Of a stretch of 64,000 nt of DNA, positions 1-10,457 are shown piece after piece (position 1 is the first letter of the stretch; each line of letters starts with the position of its first letter). Location: the NCBI GenBank assembly GCA_028564705.1, contig JAPXFQ010002761.1, positions 144,353 through 208,352 on the forward strand, in the 5' to 3' direction. Under the pieces are notes generated by a model, which made no database searches, was not told the origin of the DNA, and saw nothing but the letters and a program-made list of their open reading frames with translations. The translations under genes were made by a program, and so were the position numbers. This stretch comes from Apricaphanius iberus (lineage: Eukaryota; Chordata; Actinopteri; Cyprinodontiformes; Aphaniidae).

Positions 1-606
1 TTATGAAGTTTCCTTTTTTCTTATTTAATAGTTTTTAAAGTTTATAATTAAATAGAAAATGCTTTATCATCAAAATTTTCTAACTTAAATAAAAAGTGCA
101 CACAAACCAGCAATTCTTAGAAACAAGTACTGTTGAGAAACTATATCACAAAAATAAAATAGAAATTCTCAGCATCCTTCATGTGACGGTGCAACATTTA
201 AACACAAGAGGGGGAGAAAAGTTATGATCTAAGTACGGCTGCTTGTAGAAAGTGTCAGAGAGAAACACACATCAGAGGAAGTAACTCCAAAAAGAGGAGC
301 CACGTCTGCAGTTTGGAAGTTTATCGACTATTAAAGGTCAGACGTGAACCAAACAGCAAAGCTTTACAAATCATGTTGCAAGTAACCAGTAGGGGGCAGT
401 GATGAGTGCTGTTTAAGCAGCTGTAGGTAAATATGGACTCACATACCATCTACCTTACTGCTGCTGTCTTTTCTTATTCGTTATCTAAAAATATACCAGC
501 TGATGATCTCCTACTGTCGCCATCTTTGTTTTGGTTCTACTCTACAAATCCGCCACTTTATCTGGTCTGTAACCTTTGCAATCCAAGGACCCATTCCCCC
601 CCCCCA

Positions 607-636
607 GTCTGCCTAAATGAATAATAATAATAATAA
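607..636. repeat. Short poly-C and AAT microsatellite
   Basis: A cytosine run near 597-606 is followed at about 618-636 by (AAT)n. It lies in the long filamin intron. The rest of 1-2410 is AT-rich intron in which I see no exon. Confidence 0.8.
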
Positions 637-2414
637 TGCATCAAACTTACATAGCGCTTTTTTGGGCTTTACAAATTCCTTTATTCATTCACACAGTGGT
701 GGCAGCTAGCTATGATTGGAGCCAAGCGGGGGCAGATTGAAACTTATTTAGAGCCACAAATATTCAGACATTTTCAAAAAAGACAACTTATAATTATAAG
801 ACATATTTAAATTAGGAAATGACTTGTTTTATTTAAAGAACCCCCTTTATATTTTTTATTTTTAGGTTCTGAAATAAAAGGAAACATTAATATTTTGCAG
901 AAATAGGATTGATATATTTATCTTCAACAGGATGCTGATATTGACATCTTAAAAGTCAAATTTTTTATCATCTGTAAGCAGAAAATGATCGAAATTAACA
1001 TAAAGGCTTTAAATGAATGTCTTTGAATTAATCTGAAATTTTTAAGTTACTTTGATTTACTGACAAATAAACATTTCAGTAATATTCTAAATTATCAAGA
1101 TGCACCTGTATACCAAAAAAAACTAGAATATAGTAAATATATACAAATGTGTGTTATTTTATAGAATATATTTATAATATATCATTACATCAAAAATATT
1201 TGTCCTTTTAGTGTCATTCTATTGTGGAAATTCAGTTATTCCATGAAAAAAAGTTGAAAACTGCTAAAATCTGCATTTGTTTCTATATTTAGAAACCTTA
1301 TCTGATTCTTCAACCATTTTTAGACAAACCAGTTATGAGCCAATTTAGGAGATGCAAAGAGCCACGGGTTGAAAACTCCCCAATCTAACCCTGACTTATC
1401 CAGTTCTACATGCAGTGGTCAGTGCCAGGTTAAAATGAATCATAATCATTTTAATCATTTCTATAGCATTTACATGTGTCTGGACATAAAAACAACATGA
1501 TACAGTCCATGTGATGGTAAAATGGAATATTTGAAGCCAAGCTAGGACATTCATTTGTTTCTTATAACATAATGTGGGTATTAGCAGCGTTGTTTGGGAA
1601 GAAAAGCAATATCATCACTTACACTAAAAGGGATTTTTATTTGTTCTAACGTGAAAATGTAGCCATACCGCCCAACCCTAGTTATTACTTATCTGCTCAG
1701 TGCTGTACGTTCGTCTGCTGCGCCTTACTGGTAAATAAAACCGTTACTGACTCTCAGAATCATTTCTGAAGTTGTCCTTTGCTAACTTCAGCCTGAATAA
1801 TCATGAAGATGGCTCAGAGTCAGTGACAGAAAACCAGCCCTGAATGCTGAGCTTCATAACTAAACTAGTCATGGCTCCTTGATTAGGGGACCAGGACCAC
1901 CAAACTGGTCCCAATCTGAGCCAAGACCAGGTCTGCTGGTTCCACTGGTAAATACCAGATTCTGGAAACACCATTTCTGAACAGCCTCAAGTCTTTTCTA
2001 GAACAAATGCAGGAGCTGCAGGTGGTCCCTGTTCTGGGTCTAAGATGGACAATTTGACTCATAATAAATGAAATTATAATACAACAATAAAAGTCATCTC
2101 TGCTCCAGAATAACATTGATATCCACAATGTGGTGAACATGGGTCCATCCACCTCAGAACCGTCAGCCACCAATGATGCAAGTTGCCCCACTTAAAAATA
2201 TCATTTTGATCACAGGTACGCTTCAGATATGAACAAAATCCAAGATATCACACTGTGGGATTTTTAAAGAATTAATTTGTATAATGTTGCAGAAAATAAT
2301 TATTTATCGCCTACAAACAAGCAAGAAAACTGGTGCTCACAGACCTGTAACTTCTTCTTGTCCTCCACTCATTACCTGTATTAATGGCTCCTGTATGAAC
2401 CCATTATCAGTTTA

Positions 2415-2975
2415 AAAAACACCTGTCCACATATTCAAACAGTCAGACTCAAACTTCCACCAAAGAGCTGTCCAACGTCACCAGAAACAAGATTGTAGAC
2501 CTACACAAGCCTGGGAAGAGCCAATCAATTCACTTCAGCTTATTTATACAGCGCCAATTCACAGCAGATTTCAATATAATGAATTGGTTTTCTATGTAAG
2601 GAATCCCAGCAGATTGTGCTGAGTCATTGGTGTGAGGTTGTCTAAAACAAACAAGCAGCTTGGTGAGAAGAGCAATTATTAGAAAATAGATGAGTGATAA
2701 TCTTCCTGGATCTGGGTTTCCATGCTGGATCTCACCTGGTGGGGAAAACCTGATCCAGAAAATGTTTAAGGAAACAGCCCAGAACTACACCGGCAGAACT
2801 GGTCAATGACCATAAGAGAGCCGGGACCACAGTAACAAAGGGAACTATTAATAACACACTGCAGCGCTCGAAGGGTCCCCCTGCTTAAGCCAGGACATGT
2901 CCAGGACCGTCCGACGTTTACCAGAGACCAACAGAATGATAGAAGATCTGCATGGAGGAAAGTGACAAAATATCA
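2415..2975 (+). mobile_element. Decayed Tc1-like transposon relic with nested retroelement tail
   Basis: The stretch reads like the first half of a common fish Tc1-like transposase gene: an 'ACCTGTCCAC' lead-in, then 'AAAGAGCTGTCC', 'AAGCCTGGGAAGA', 'GCAATTATTAGAAAAT', 'GGGACCACAGTAACAAAG' and 'CCCCTGCTTAAGCCAG'. Frame breaks and stops rule out a functional transposase. Between about 2521 and 2645 the alignment is interrupted by an unrelated insert containing 'CAGCGCCAATTCACA', the reverse complement of the retroelement tail seen at 45890-46035. It lies in the filamin intron. Identification is from memory of the family, not from a search. Confidence 0.75.
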
Positions 2976-3729
2976 GCTACCTGATGAAGACGTACAGGAA
3001 ACCTTTGACCTCTGTCTAAAGTATTAAGGTGATCGTTAGTAATTGACCAAATGTTTATTTTCTGCATCATTATGCAAATAAACTCTTTAAAAATCCCACA
3101 TTTCCCAGATTTTTTCACATTCTGTCCGTCACAGTGGAAGCGTAGCGATGATGGAGGAATTAAAGGCCGCTCTCATCTTTTTAAGTGGTACAGCTTGACC
3201 AATCAGATGCTGCCAAATACCTATGAACTGTACACAGACGTCAGGATGAAGGCCTGCTAGAAACCAGACTGGTTTATAGATGCGGAGATGAAAGTCTCCT
3301 CGTGTTTTGGGTAAGTTAGGTAGAATGTGGAAGAGCGGCTTAAAGAAGGGCTCTTGTGTTGAAATCTGGTCACAATCAAGTATTTTAAAACACAGATCGA
3401 GACTGAATCCTGCTCCTCATGGAAGATAGAAGATAATTCTGCCATATCAGAGGATTAGACATTTACTGGTAGAGATGAAGATGGAATCAGAAATGTGTGA
3501 ACCATTGCCTCCTGAAGCACTTAGTGAAGAAAAACTGGGGAGTTTGGAGGTTTTTTTCTCTACGTGTAGCAGAGAGAGAAATGAACGTAAAATGAAAATG
3601 TTCTGCAACATCTCTGGTTCCTGGTGGTTCTCCTGATCGGTCCCATCACACTTTCCTTCTAGCAGGTTTCTAGAAGTTTCTCCAACCATCAAACCCAATT
3701 CATCGTAACATTTTCTCATTCTCCTGCAG

Positions 3730-4194
3730 GACCTCGCCTATCGGGGGGCCACAACCTCCACGAGACGTCGTCTGTTCTCGTGGAAACCGTCACCAAGACG
3801 TCAGCGATGGGCGGGGCCTTCGCTTCCTTCCCCAAATTCTCGTCAGACGCCAGTAAAGTCCTGTCCCACGGCGCCGGCCTGTCGAAAGCCTTCATCAGTC
3901 AGAAGAACACGTTCACGGTGGACTGCAGCAAAGCAGGTGAGACGATGTGAAGGACATGGTCTCCTGGTGTTTCCTGGACGTCTCTGAGCGTGTTTCTGTT
4001 CTGCAGGCACCAACATGTTGATGGTCGGTGTCCACGGGCCAAAGACGCCCTGTGAGGAAGTCTACGTCAAACACATGGGCAACAGGATGTACAACGTAAC
4101 GTACACGGTGAAGGAACAGGGCAGCTACATCCTCATCGTGAAGTGGGGGGACGAGAACATACCAGGAAGTCCGTTCCACGTCATCGTCCCTTAA
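3730..4194 (+). CDS. flnb: Filamin B, last two exons (C-terminal hinge 2/Ig repeat 24)
   Basis: Filamin B is a cytoplasmic actin cross-linker; its last Ig-like repeat (24) mediates dimerisation and binds many membrane partners. Two exons are visible. Exon 3730-3936 follows CTCCTGCAG, reads [20 protein letters not shown] near its start and [12 protein letters not shown] at its end. Exon 4007-4194 follows TTCTGCAG, reads [18 protein letters not shown], ends [11 protein letters not shown] and stops with TAA at 4192-4194. Both junctions are phase 1. The LSGGH and ETVTK wording fits FLNB better than FLNA or FLNC as I remember them. All upstream exons lie left of the window: bases 1-3729 are intron. 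The two exons encode about 130 residues of a protein usually near 2,600. Confidence 0.93.
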
Positions 4195-4399
4195 AACAAG
4201 ACACACCATGATGCATGGAAGACTTCAGCAGTCAGAGGAGGAAACGTTTCTCATGTTCCTCCTCCCTGCATCCAACGTTAACCTTTTATATCAGCTTACA
4301 GCACGATAGCGGCGTAGCCTCGCTGACGGTCGCTGCTCTGGAGAACACATCCTGAACTGTTGCTGATCCAGGATGCTGTTTGCAGCAGGAATCTGGTGG

Positions 4400-4447
4400 A
4401 TCTGGTCCATCTCTGCAGGGCGCTGGACCTGCAGAGATGGACCAGAT
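4400..4447 (+). other. Perfect 20-bp-stem hairpin in the filamin B 3'UTR
   Basis: Bases 4400-4419 and 4428-4447 are exact reverse complements (left arm starts ATCTGGTCCATC, right arm ends GATGGACCAGAT), separated by an 8-nt loop GCGCTGGA. Pairing stops at 4399/4448 (G opposite G). In the transcript this would fold into a strong stem-loop. Function is unknown. A pre-miRNA normally has a longer, bulged stem, so I do not call it one. Confidence 0.85.
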
Positions 4448-5327
4448 GTGAAATGGAGCAAACCAAAGATCCACTCTGTCTCTTCCAGAGAAGTTCAGAA
4501 CCTTGCAGGGTGTTTTCTTCTGCAGCTCAACATGCAGAGGGAGCTAAGAAGTCTGCTTACTTGGAGATCATGTCATGTAGATGGTGCAGAGTGGAGCAGA
4601 GTTTAGAGGCCTGGAAGCAGCAAATGTGAAACTCCTCCATTGTGTTTGAGTTCTATCAACCAGAAGTGGTTCATCTGAACTGGAGGCTTTTAGGAGCAGA
4701 TCCAGAACTCTCTGAAGGACTGATTTATCCCTTTTTGTTCTGGAACACAGTCTGATCCTCCAGAAAAGGCTGGAGACGGTTATCCGGGTGTCACTGTACG
4801 GAGTGGGAACATCAGTTCCTGAGCTGATCTTCTACAACGTTCAGCTGACCTGAGGATAAAGCTGCAGCAGTGAATCCTGCTGGTTGAGACAATCAGCATC
4901 CTGGGCGCCAAAGTTAATCCAGACAGGAAACGTCCTTCAGGCCTCAGAGAAGCTCTAGATCTTTAGAGGATCATGCAACAGAACATCCATTCTTGTCTTT
5001 AGGGTTGCTTCAGCCTGCTGTGGAAACGTAGCAGAACCAGTTCTGACCCATTTAACCAAAAACAAACTTCACCCTGCAGACGATCGTTTCCACTCCGGAT
5101 CTTTCTGGACTTTACATGAAGCTGTAGAGTTCTGCTGCATCAAACTGTGACATGACTTTTTATTTATTCTGTCTTTGAAATGGTCTTATTGATGAGAGGA
5201 ACCGAGTCCGAGCAAAGACCCGGTTCCGTTTGTGTTTTATGTGGATGTTGCAGAAACACAGTATTGGAGTGATATTTTGTCGTTTTTTATGAGTGAAATC
5301 TTGGTAAGAGCAACATTGTGAAGGCAT

Positions 5328-5333
5328 AATAAA
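5328..5333 (+). promoter_or_regulatory. flnb: Poly(A) signal of filamin B
   Basis: AATAAA lies about 1.1 kb after the stop codon and is the most plausible 3'-end signal before the transposon. From 5351 to 5736 I see only AT-rich intergenic sequence and a poly-C run near 5548-5558. Confidence 0.7.
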
Positions 5334-5736
5334 CTTTCTTTGCATCCTCCCCCTCAGTGATGTTCTGCTCTTTCTGTCTCCTCACTATATTTCTGTTTAT
5401 TTGCACGTTAAACAATAATGACAATTTCTAATAAACATAGTTTGAGTGGATAAGAGGGAGATAATAATGACAGAAGAACCATAAATAATATAACTAGTTA
5501 TAAAATGTTCAAAGGGGATGAGAAGAAGCTCTAACTAGCTAATATACCCCCCCCCCATCTTATGCAGCAGCCTCAAGTTAATTAGATTCATTTACATCTG
5601 AATACATGTTTTAGAGTGTTTATATATTAGATTAGACAAAAACACCAGATGTAGACATGTGGATACTTTCCACATATTTCCCTCAATAAATAGACAATCA
5701 AAGTTGTTTTTCCTGCATAACATTTGTTAACATTTA

Positions 5737-7352
5737 CTACCGTTCAAAAGTTTGGGGTCACCCAAACAATTTTGTGTTTTCCATGAAAAGTCACACTTAT
5801 TCACCACCATATGTTGTGAAATGAATAAAAAATAGAGTCAAGACATTGACAAGTTTAGAAATAATGATTTTTATTTAAAATAAGATTGTTTTTACATCAA
5901 ACTTTGCTTTCATCAAAGAATCCTCCATTTGCAGCAATTACAGCATTGCAGACCTTTGGCATTCTAGCTGTTAATTTGTTGAGGTAATCTGGAGAAATTG
6001 CACCCCACGCTTCTAGAAGCAGCTCCCACAATTTGGATTGGTTGGATGGGCACTTCTTGCGTACCATACGGTCAAGCTGCTCCCACAACAGCTCAACGGG
6101 GTTCAAATCTGGTGACTGCGCTGGCCACTCCATTACCGATAGAATACCAGCTGCCTGCTTCTTCTCTAAATAGTTCTTGCACAATTTCGAGGTGTGTTTT
6201 GGGTCATTGTCCTGTTGTAGGATGAAATTGGCTCCAATCAAGCGCTGTCCACTGGGTATGGCATGGCGTTGCAAAATGGAGTGATAGCCTTCCTTATTCA
6301 GAATCCCTTTTACCCTGTACAAATCTCCCACCTTACCAGCACCAAAGCAACCCCAGACCATCACATTACCTCCACCATGCTTAACAGATGGCGTCAGGCA
6401 TTCTTCCAGCATCTTTTCAGTTGTTCTGCGTCTCACAAACGTTCTTCTTTGTGATCCAAACACCTCAAACTTGGATTCATCCGTCCACAGCACTTTTTTC
6501 CAGTCTTCCTCTGTCCAATGTCTGTGTTCTTTTGCCCATCTTAATCTTTTTCTTTTATTGGCCAGTCTCAGATATGGCTTTTTCTTTGCCACTCTGCCCT
6601 GAAGCCCAGAATCCCGCAGCCGCCTCTTCACTGTAGATGTTGACACTGGTGTTTTGCGGGTACTATTTAATGAAGATGCCAGTTGGGGACCTGTGAGGCG
6701 TCTGTTTCTCAAACTAGAGACTCTAATGTACTTATCTTCTTGCTCAGTTGTGCAACGCGGCCTCCCACTTCTTTTTCTACTCTGGTTAGAGCCTGTTTGT
6801 GCTGTCCTCTGAAGGGAGTAGTACACACCGTTGTAGGAAATCTTCAATTTCTTAGCAATTTCTCGCATGGAATAGCCTTCATTTCTAAGAACAAGAATAG
6901 ACTGTCGAGTTTCAGATGAAAGTTCTCTTTTTCTGGCCATTTTGAGCGTTTAATTGACCCCACAAATGTGATGCTCCAGAAACTCAATCTGCTCAAAGGA
7001 AGGTCAGTTTTGTAGCTTCTGTACCGAGCTAAACTGTTTTCAGATGTGTGAACATGATTGCACAAGGGTTTTCTAATCATCAATTAGCCTTCTGAGCCAA
7101 TGAGCAAACACATTGTACCATTAGAACACTGGAGTGATAGTTGCTGGAAATGGGCCTCTATACACCTATGTAGATATTGCACCAAAAACCAGACATTTGC
7201 AGCTAGAATAGTCATTTACCACATTAGCAATGTATAGCGTGTGTTTCTTTAAAGTTAAGACTAGTTTAAAGTTATCTTCATTGAAAAGTACAGCGCTTTT
7301 CCTTCAAAAATAAGGACATTTCAATGTGACCCCAAACTTTTGAACGGTAGTG
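5737..7352. mobile_element. Complete Tc1/mariner element, DD38E type
   Basis: The element is about 1.6 kb, flanked by TA on both sides (5735-5736 and 7353-7354), the Tc1/mariner target duplication. Its ends are inverted repeats: 25 bases starting CTACCGTTCAAAAGTTTGGG at 5737 match exactly the reverse complement of 7326-7350. The right end carries two extra bases (TG before TA), so the left tip has probably lost two. Inside is one uninterrupted transposase gene on the minus strand (5897-6940). The near-identical ends and open reading frame suggest a young insertion. It sits between the filamin and protease genes. Confidence 0.93.
5897..6940 (-). CDS. Tc1/mariner transposase (DD38E), apparently intact
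   Basis: The 347-residue product begins with ATG at 6940 and is the cut-and-paste transposase of the surrounding element. Residues 1-110 look like a paired-type DNA-binding region with two helix-turn-helix units: an early MREIAKKLKISYNGV helix, the GRPRCT AT-hook-like GRPR box at 59-62, and TGPQLASSLN near 83-92. The catalytic core shows WTDESKF (D154), LQQDNDPKHTS (D244) and SPDLNPVELLW (E283). There are 38 residues between the second Asp and the Glu, where Tc1 and Sleeping Beauty have 34, so this fits the DD38E group that I recall under the name Intruder. No stop or frameshift is present and the length is normal for the family. The codons are not evidence of host function. Confidence 0.93.
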   Translation of the reverse strand: MARKRELSSETRQSILVLRNEGYSMREIAKKLKISYNGVYYSLQRTAQTGSNQSRKRSGRPRCTTEQEDKYIRVSSLRNRRLTGPQLASSLNSTRKTPVSTSTVKRRLRDSGLQGRVAKKKPYLRLANKRKRLRWAKEHRHWTEEDWKKVLWTDESKFEVFGSQRRTFVRRRTTEKMLEECLTPSVKHGGGNVMVWGCFGAGKVGDLYRVKGILNKEGYHSILQRHAIPSGQRLIGANFILQQDNDPKHTSKLCKNYLEKKQAAGILSVMEWPAQSPDLNPVELLWEQLDRMVRKKCPSNQSKLWELLLEAWGAISPDYLNKLTARMPKVCNAVIAANGGFFDESKV

Positions 7353-7984
7353 TATTATTTTATTAATATGAATTAAACTTATTCCACATTGAACACCAGA
7401 AGCAGTCATACAAAAAGACTTTAATGTTATTGCATATGAATGCGTGAAATTCATTGAAACTATAAGGATTGTCTTTTTTTAACGAATAACCTCAATAATT
7501 TATCTGGTAAAAAATGATGCATTTTTATTTAAATGCTGCTGTTTGTAACTTTCAGTATTTTGATTGATTCTGATTGAATAACTGGATTAACAACACGGCG
7601 TTTTGTCTGCTGAAAACTTTGATGAACCGCTCCTGAGACACAACGCCTAGAAAAACAGCTACTAAGTATGGAAGCAAAATTATGCCTTCTGGAAATGAAT
7701 GCTGTATATGGAAACGAGACAGTGACACACAAAGAAGAAGAACCTGGCAGCCCAGTGTTCATTTGGTCCAGTCTCAGTCAGAAGCAGAACAAAGCCATCC
7801 CATCACCGAGGAACCAAACAGGATTTATACGTTTTCTCCTCACCATCTGCTTTCTTGGCACTTTTTATGGATCTTTTAGAGATGAGATTTTACCCATAAT
7901 GAATTGCTCCCTTCAGACAGTTAGTGAGGCTCCTGTTAAAGAAAAACTATTTAGATTTGATTTTTGATCGGTATCTAACTTACC
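7353..7984. other. Intergenic, nothing recognised
   Basis: AT-rich sequence with a 99-codon open stretch at 7668-7967 that has no family resemblance, no visible splice context and overlaps other frames. I see no gene here. Confidence 0.5.
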
Positions 7985-8990
7985 AAAGTTTTAGAAAAAA
8001 TTGTTTTATTCAACTTAATGATTTTATTAACGTTCATAATGTCCTAGAGAAATGTCAGTCTGGTTTTAGGATGAACCACAGCACAAAGACGGTTCTTTAA
8101 AAGATTTTAAATGATTAGTACCGTCCACGGGTCAGGAGGACTCAGACAGAGTGTTGGTAGCCAGGTATCCTAGTAGCTAGGAGACAGGTTAATGTTAGTA
8201 GCTATGCTGCTTTAGGCTGTTGGAGGACATTATTAGGGTCTGTTCCTACTTCTCTCCAACTGCATGATGGGCTGTCAATTCAAGCACTAACCTGTTTTCT
8301 CTTAGTCTCTTCCTACAGTAGGTGCTCCTGACCCGCCCTGCTTGACGACCCTGACTAAGATGGCGTTGCAGTGACGGAAAGTTCTCCACGTCCTGCAACA
8401 AACTTCTGCATCAGTTCTATTGCTCTTTCTGTGTCTCTGTTATGTATTCTCCAAGCCACAGACGGTCTCGGCAGATAACCGCTTGTGCTGAGCCTGGTTC
8501 TGCCGGAGGTTTCTTCCTGTTAAAAGGGAGTTTTTCCTTCCCACTGTCGCTGCATGCTTGCTCAGTATGAGGGATTGCTGAGAATTACACGACACAATCT
8601 TCTGTGGTTCTGTAATTTCTACATTAAACATTGTATTGTAATAACTCTTCTTGTAAAGTGCCTTGAGATGACATCTGTTGTGAAATGGCGCTATATAAAT
8701 AAACTGAATTGAATTGAATTGAATTATAGATTAAACTATGATGCTAAAAAGGTGACAGTGTTGGTTCTTCTGGATCTAAGCTGCCTTTGATACAGTAGAC
8801 CAAACTATTCTTTTAACTTGTTTAAAACAGATCGGCCTCTCTGTTGCTGTTCACAAATGGTTCACATCCTACCTCACAGACAGGAATTTTATGGTAAATT
8901 TGGATCCCTGTTCCTCTAAGGTCCATAAGATCACATGTGGTGTTCCCCAGGGTTCAGTTTTAGGCCCAGTCCAGGTCCAGTCCAGTCCAG
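7985..8990 (+). mobile_element. LINE (L2/Maui-like) reverse transcriptase relic, split by an insertion
   Basis: Translated with frameshifts, 7985-8117 reads like RPISNLPKFLEKIV and QSGFRMNHSTKT, and 8729-8990 like TVLVLLDLS..FDTVD, a fingers/palm region, and finally CGVPQGSVLGP, the reverse transcriptase block of L2-type LINEs. The order is collinear once the nested insert at 8118-8728 is removed. Several stops and frame changes make it a pseudogene. The relic ends only about 80 bases upstream of the first in-frame ATG of the protease gene. Confidence 0.75.
8118..8728 (+). mobile_element. Short retroelement insertion with GAATT-repeat tail
   Basis: The insert is bounded by GATTA on both sides (8113-8117 and 8729-8733), a short target duplication, and interrupts a LINE reading frame. 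It ends in GCGCTATATAAATAAACTGAATTGAATT, written here as the tail around 8690-8726. The 3' part (about 8550-8720) matches, in reverse, the copy at 32720-32895. I read it as a truncated non-LTR element or a SINE using a LINE tail. Confidence 0.7.
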
Positions 8991-9124
8991 TCCGGGATCA
9001 GACATCGGGCTCTGGCTGCTGCTGCCTGCAGCAGGTGTGTCCAATCAGACAGGTGTGTGTGAGCTGACTGATGAAGCTGCAGCTCTGTAGCTTAGTGATG
9101 GATTCTGCTGCTGGACAGGCAGAC

Positions 9125-10457
9125 ATGCTGCTGTTTGTCTCGTGTCTTCTGTCCTTCTGGGTGCCGTCCCTTCAGACAGGTGAGAAACACCTGAACCAGT
9201 TAGACTGATCTGGTTTTATTTAAGTTAACCTCAAGAAAAGGTAAGTTAGAACTTCCAGCTGGTTAACCAGAACCTGCTGATCAGGTGGAGTTTTAGGAGG
9301 AACCAGGTTCTGCTTAAAGGGGACAGAGAGAACCTGAAGGAACTGTCCGGGTTCAAAGCTTTTACTCTTTACGACTTTTGCTGGATAAACTCCTTCTTCT
9401 ATCAGGAACTGTTATCTGTATGTTTTAGAGGACCCGACGCTCCTCAGAGGAACCTTTTCAGAGTAAGACTCAGGGACAGAAACAACAGAATTCTGTTTTC
9501 AATGCAAACCTGAATCAGATGGAGCCAGACCAAAGTCTGACTCAATTCTTGCCAATGGAGCACGTTTATTGAAGAACAACACAAAAGGATTCATGGTTGG
9601 ACACACCCAGTATTTTCACAGTTCAGACTCGTCAATAATTCTTGTATCCTCCCTAAGGAGTATTTTCTCCAAAATGATTTACAAACACCCGCTTTTATGG
9701 AGGTCATAACCTAAACTCTTTTCTTCCTGTTTGAACACAATCTGCTGCAATTTATCGGTTCCTGATGGAAACAAAACCTTTTTGTGGTACAAAAAGTATC
9801 TGTGAAAACAAGTTGTCCTTCACTGTGAAATAATAAAGCAGGTTATATGAAACTACATATAAAAATGTTTACCCAAATATATGTATAAAACATATAAAAG
9901 TATTAATATTCTTCAGAACCCAGTTTAGATCCTGGTTCCTGCTGTGGAAATGACCTGAGGCGTTCTGACTGTTCCTGCTGATGAGGAGCAGCTAAACCGG
10001 TACCAGTACCAGGCCGGTACCAGTACTAGGCCGGTACCAGTACTAGGCCGGTACCAGTACCAGGCCGGGCTTTCTGCTCCTTGATTCAGTCGGTACCGTC
10101 CCATGAGGATTCTGGAAGCTGTCTGGATTCCTGAACCTCAGCGCCCACAGATCAGAACGGATCATCCTGGTTCTGGTTCTGGTTCTGCACACCGCTGACT
10201 TTAACTGACCCACAGTTTTTTTTCTTGTTTCTGATCCAAACCTCCAGCTGATCTAGAATCTCGGATCGGAGTCTTACTGAACCCGTTTGGGTCCGGCTTC
10301 AGGGACCAAAGAACATTGGAATGTGACGTGATTTTTGAAAATGATTGGATTGTTTTCTCAGATGGAAACCAGAACCGGACCCAGAACCTGCTGAGCCTGA
10401 CTGTGAATGAAACGTTGCAGGAAAACTCCACCTTCTCTGCATGGTTTGGTTTCAGTG
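9125..10457 (+). CDS. Protease gene exons 1-2: signal peptide and unassigned N-terminal segment
   Basis: Exon 1 (9125-9179) encodes the signal peptide. Exon 2 (10248-10457, phase 1 at both ends) encodes 70 residues with one cysteine (LECDVIF) and three N-glycosylation sequons (NRT, NET, NST) in about 20 residues, ending [10 protein letters not shown] phase 1-1 exon is the type that shuffles as a module. I do not recognise a domain. It may be a pro-region of domain 1. The exon opens CTGATCTAG, which contains TAG out of frame, and is free of stops in the phase dictated by exon 1. Confidence 0.75.

Larger units (their letters stand above)
4195..5350 (+). other. flnb: Filamin B 3' untranslated region
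   Basis: No coding exon is evident between the TAA at 4194 and a canonical AATAAA at 5328-5333, so this is read as a 3'UTR of about 1.15 kb, with cleavage probably near 5350. It holds the hairpin described separately at 4400-4447. Short ORFs overlapping 4286-4629 arise from the repetitive hairpin sequence and show no family resemblance. Confidence 0.75.

Noticed and set aside
433..624. 63-codon plus-strand ORF in the filamin intron
   Set aside because: Low-complexity end (poly-C), no filamin-like sequence and no splice sites in phase.
4400..4447. microRNA gene
   Set aside because: The stem is perfect but only 20 bp, too short for a typical pre-miRNA with flanking lower stem; kept as a structural hairpin.
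7668..7967. 99-codon ORF between the transposon and LINE relic
   Set aside because: No motif, no conserved start context and a second frame open over the same stretch.
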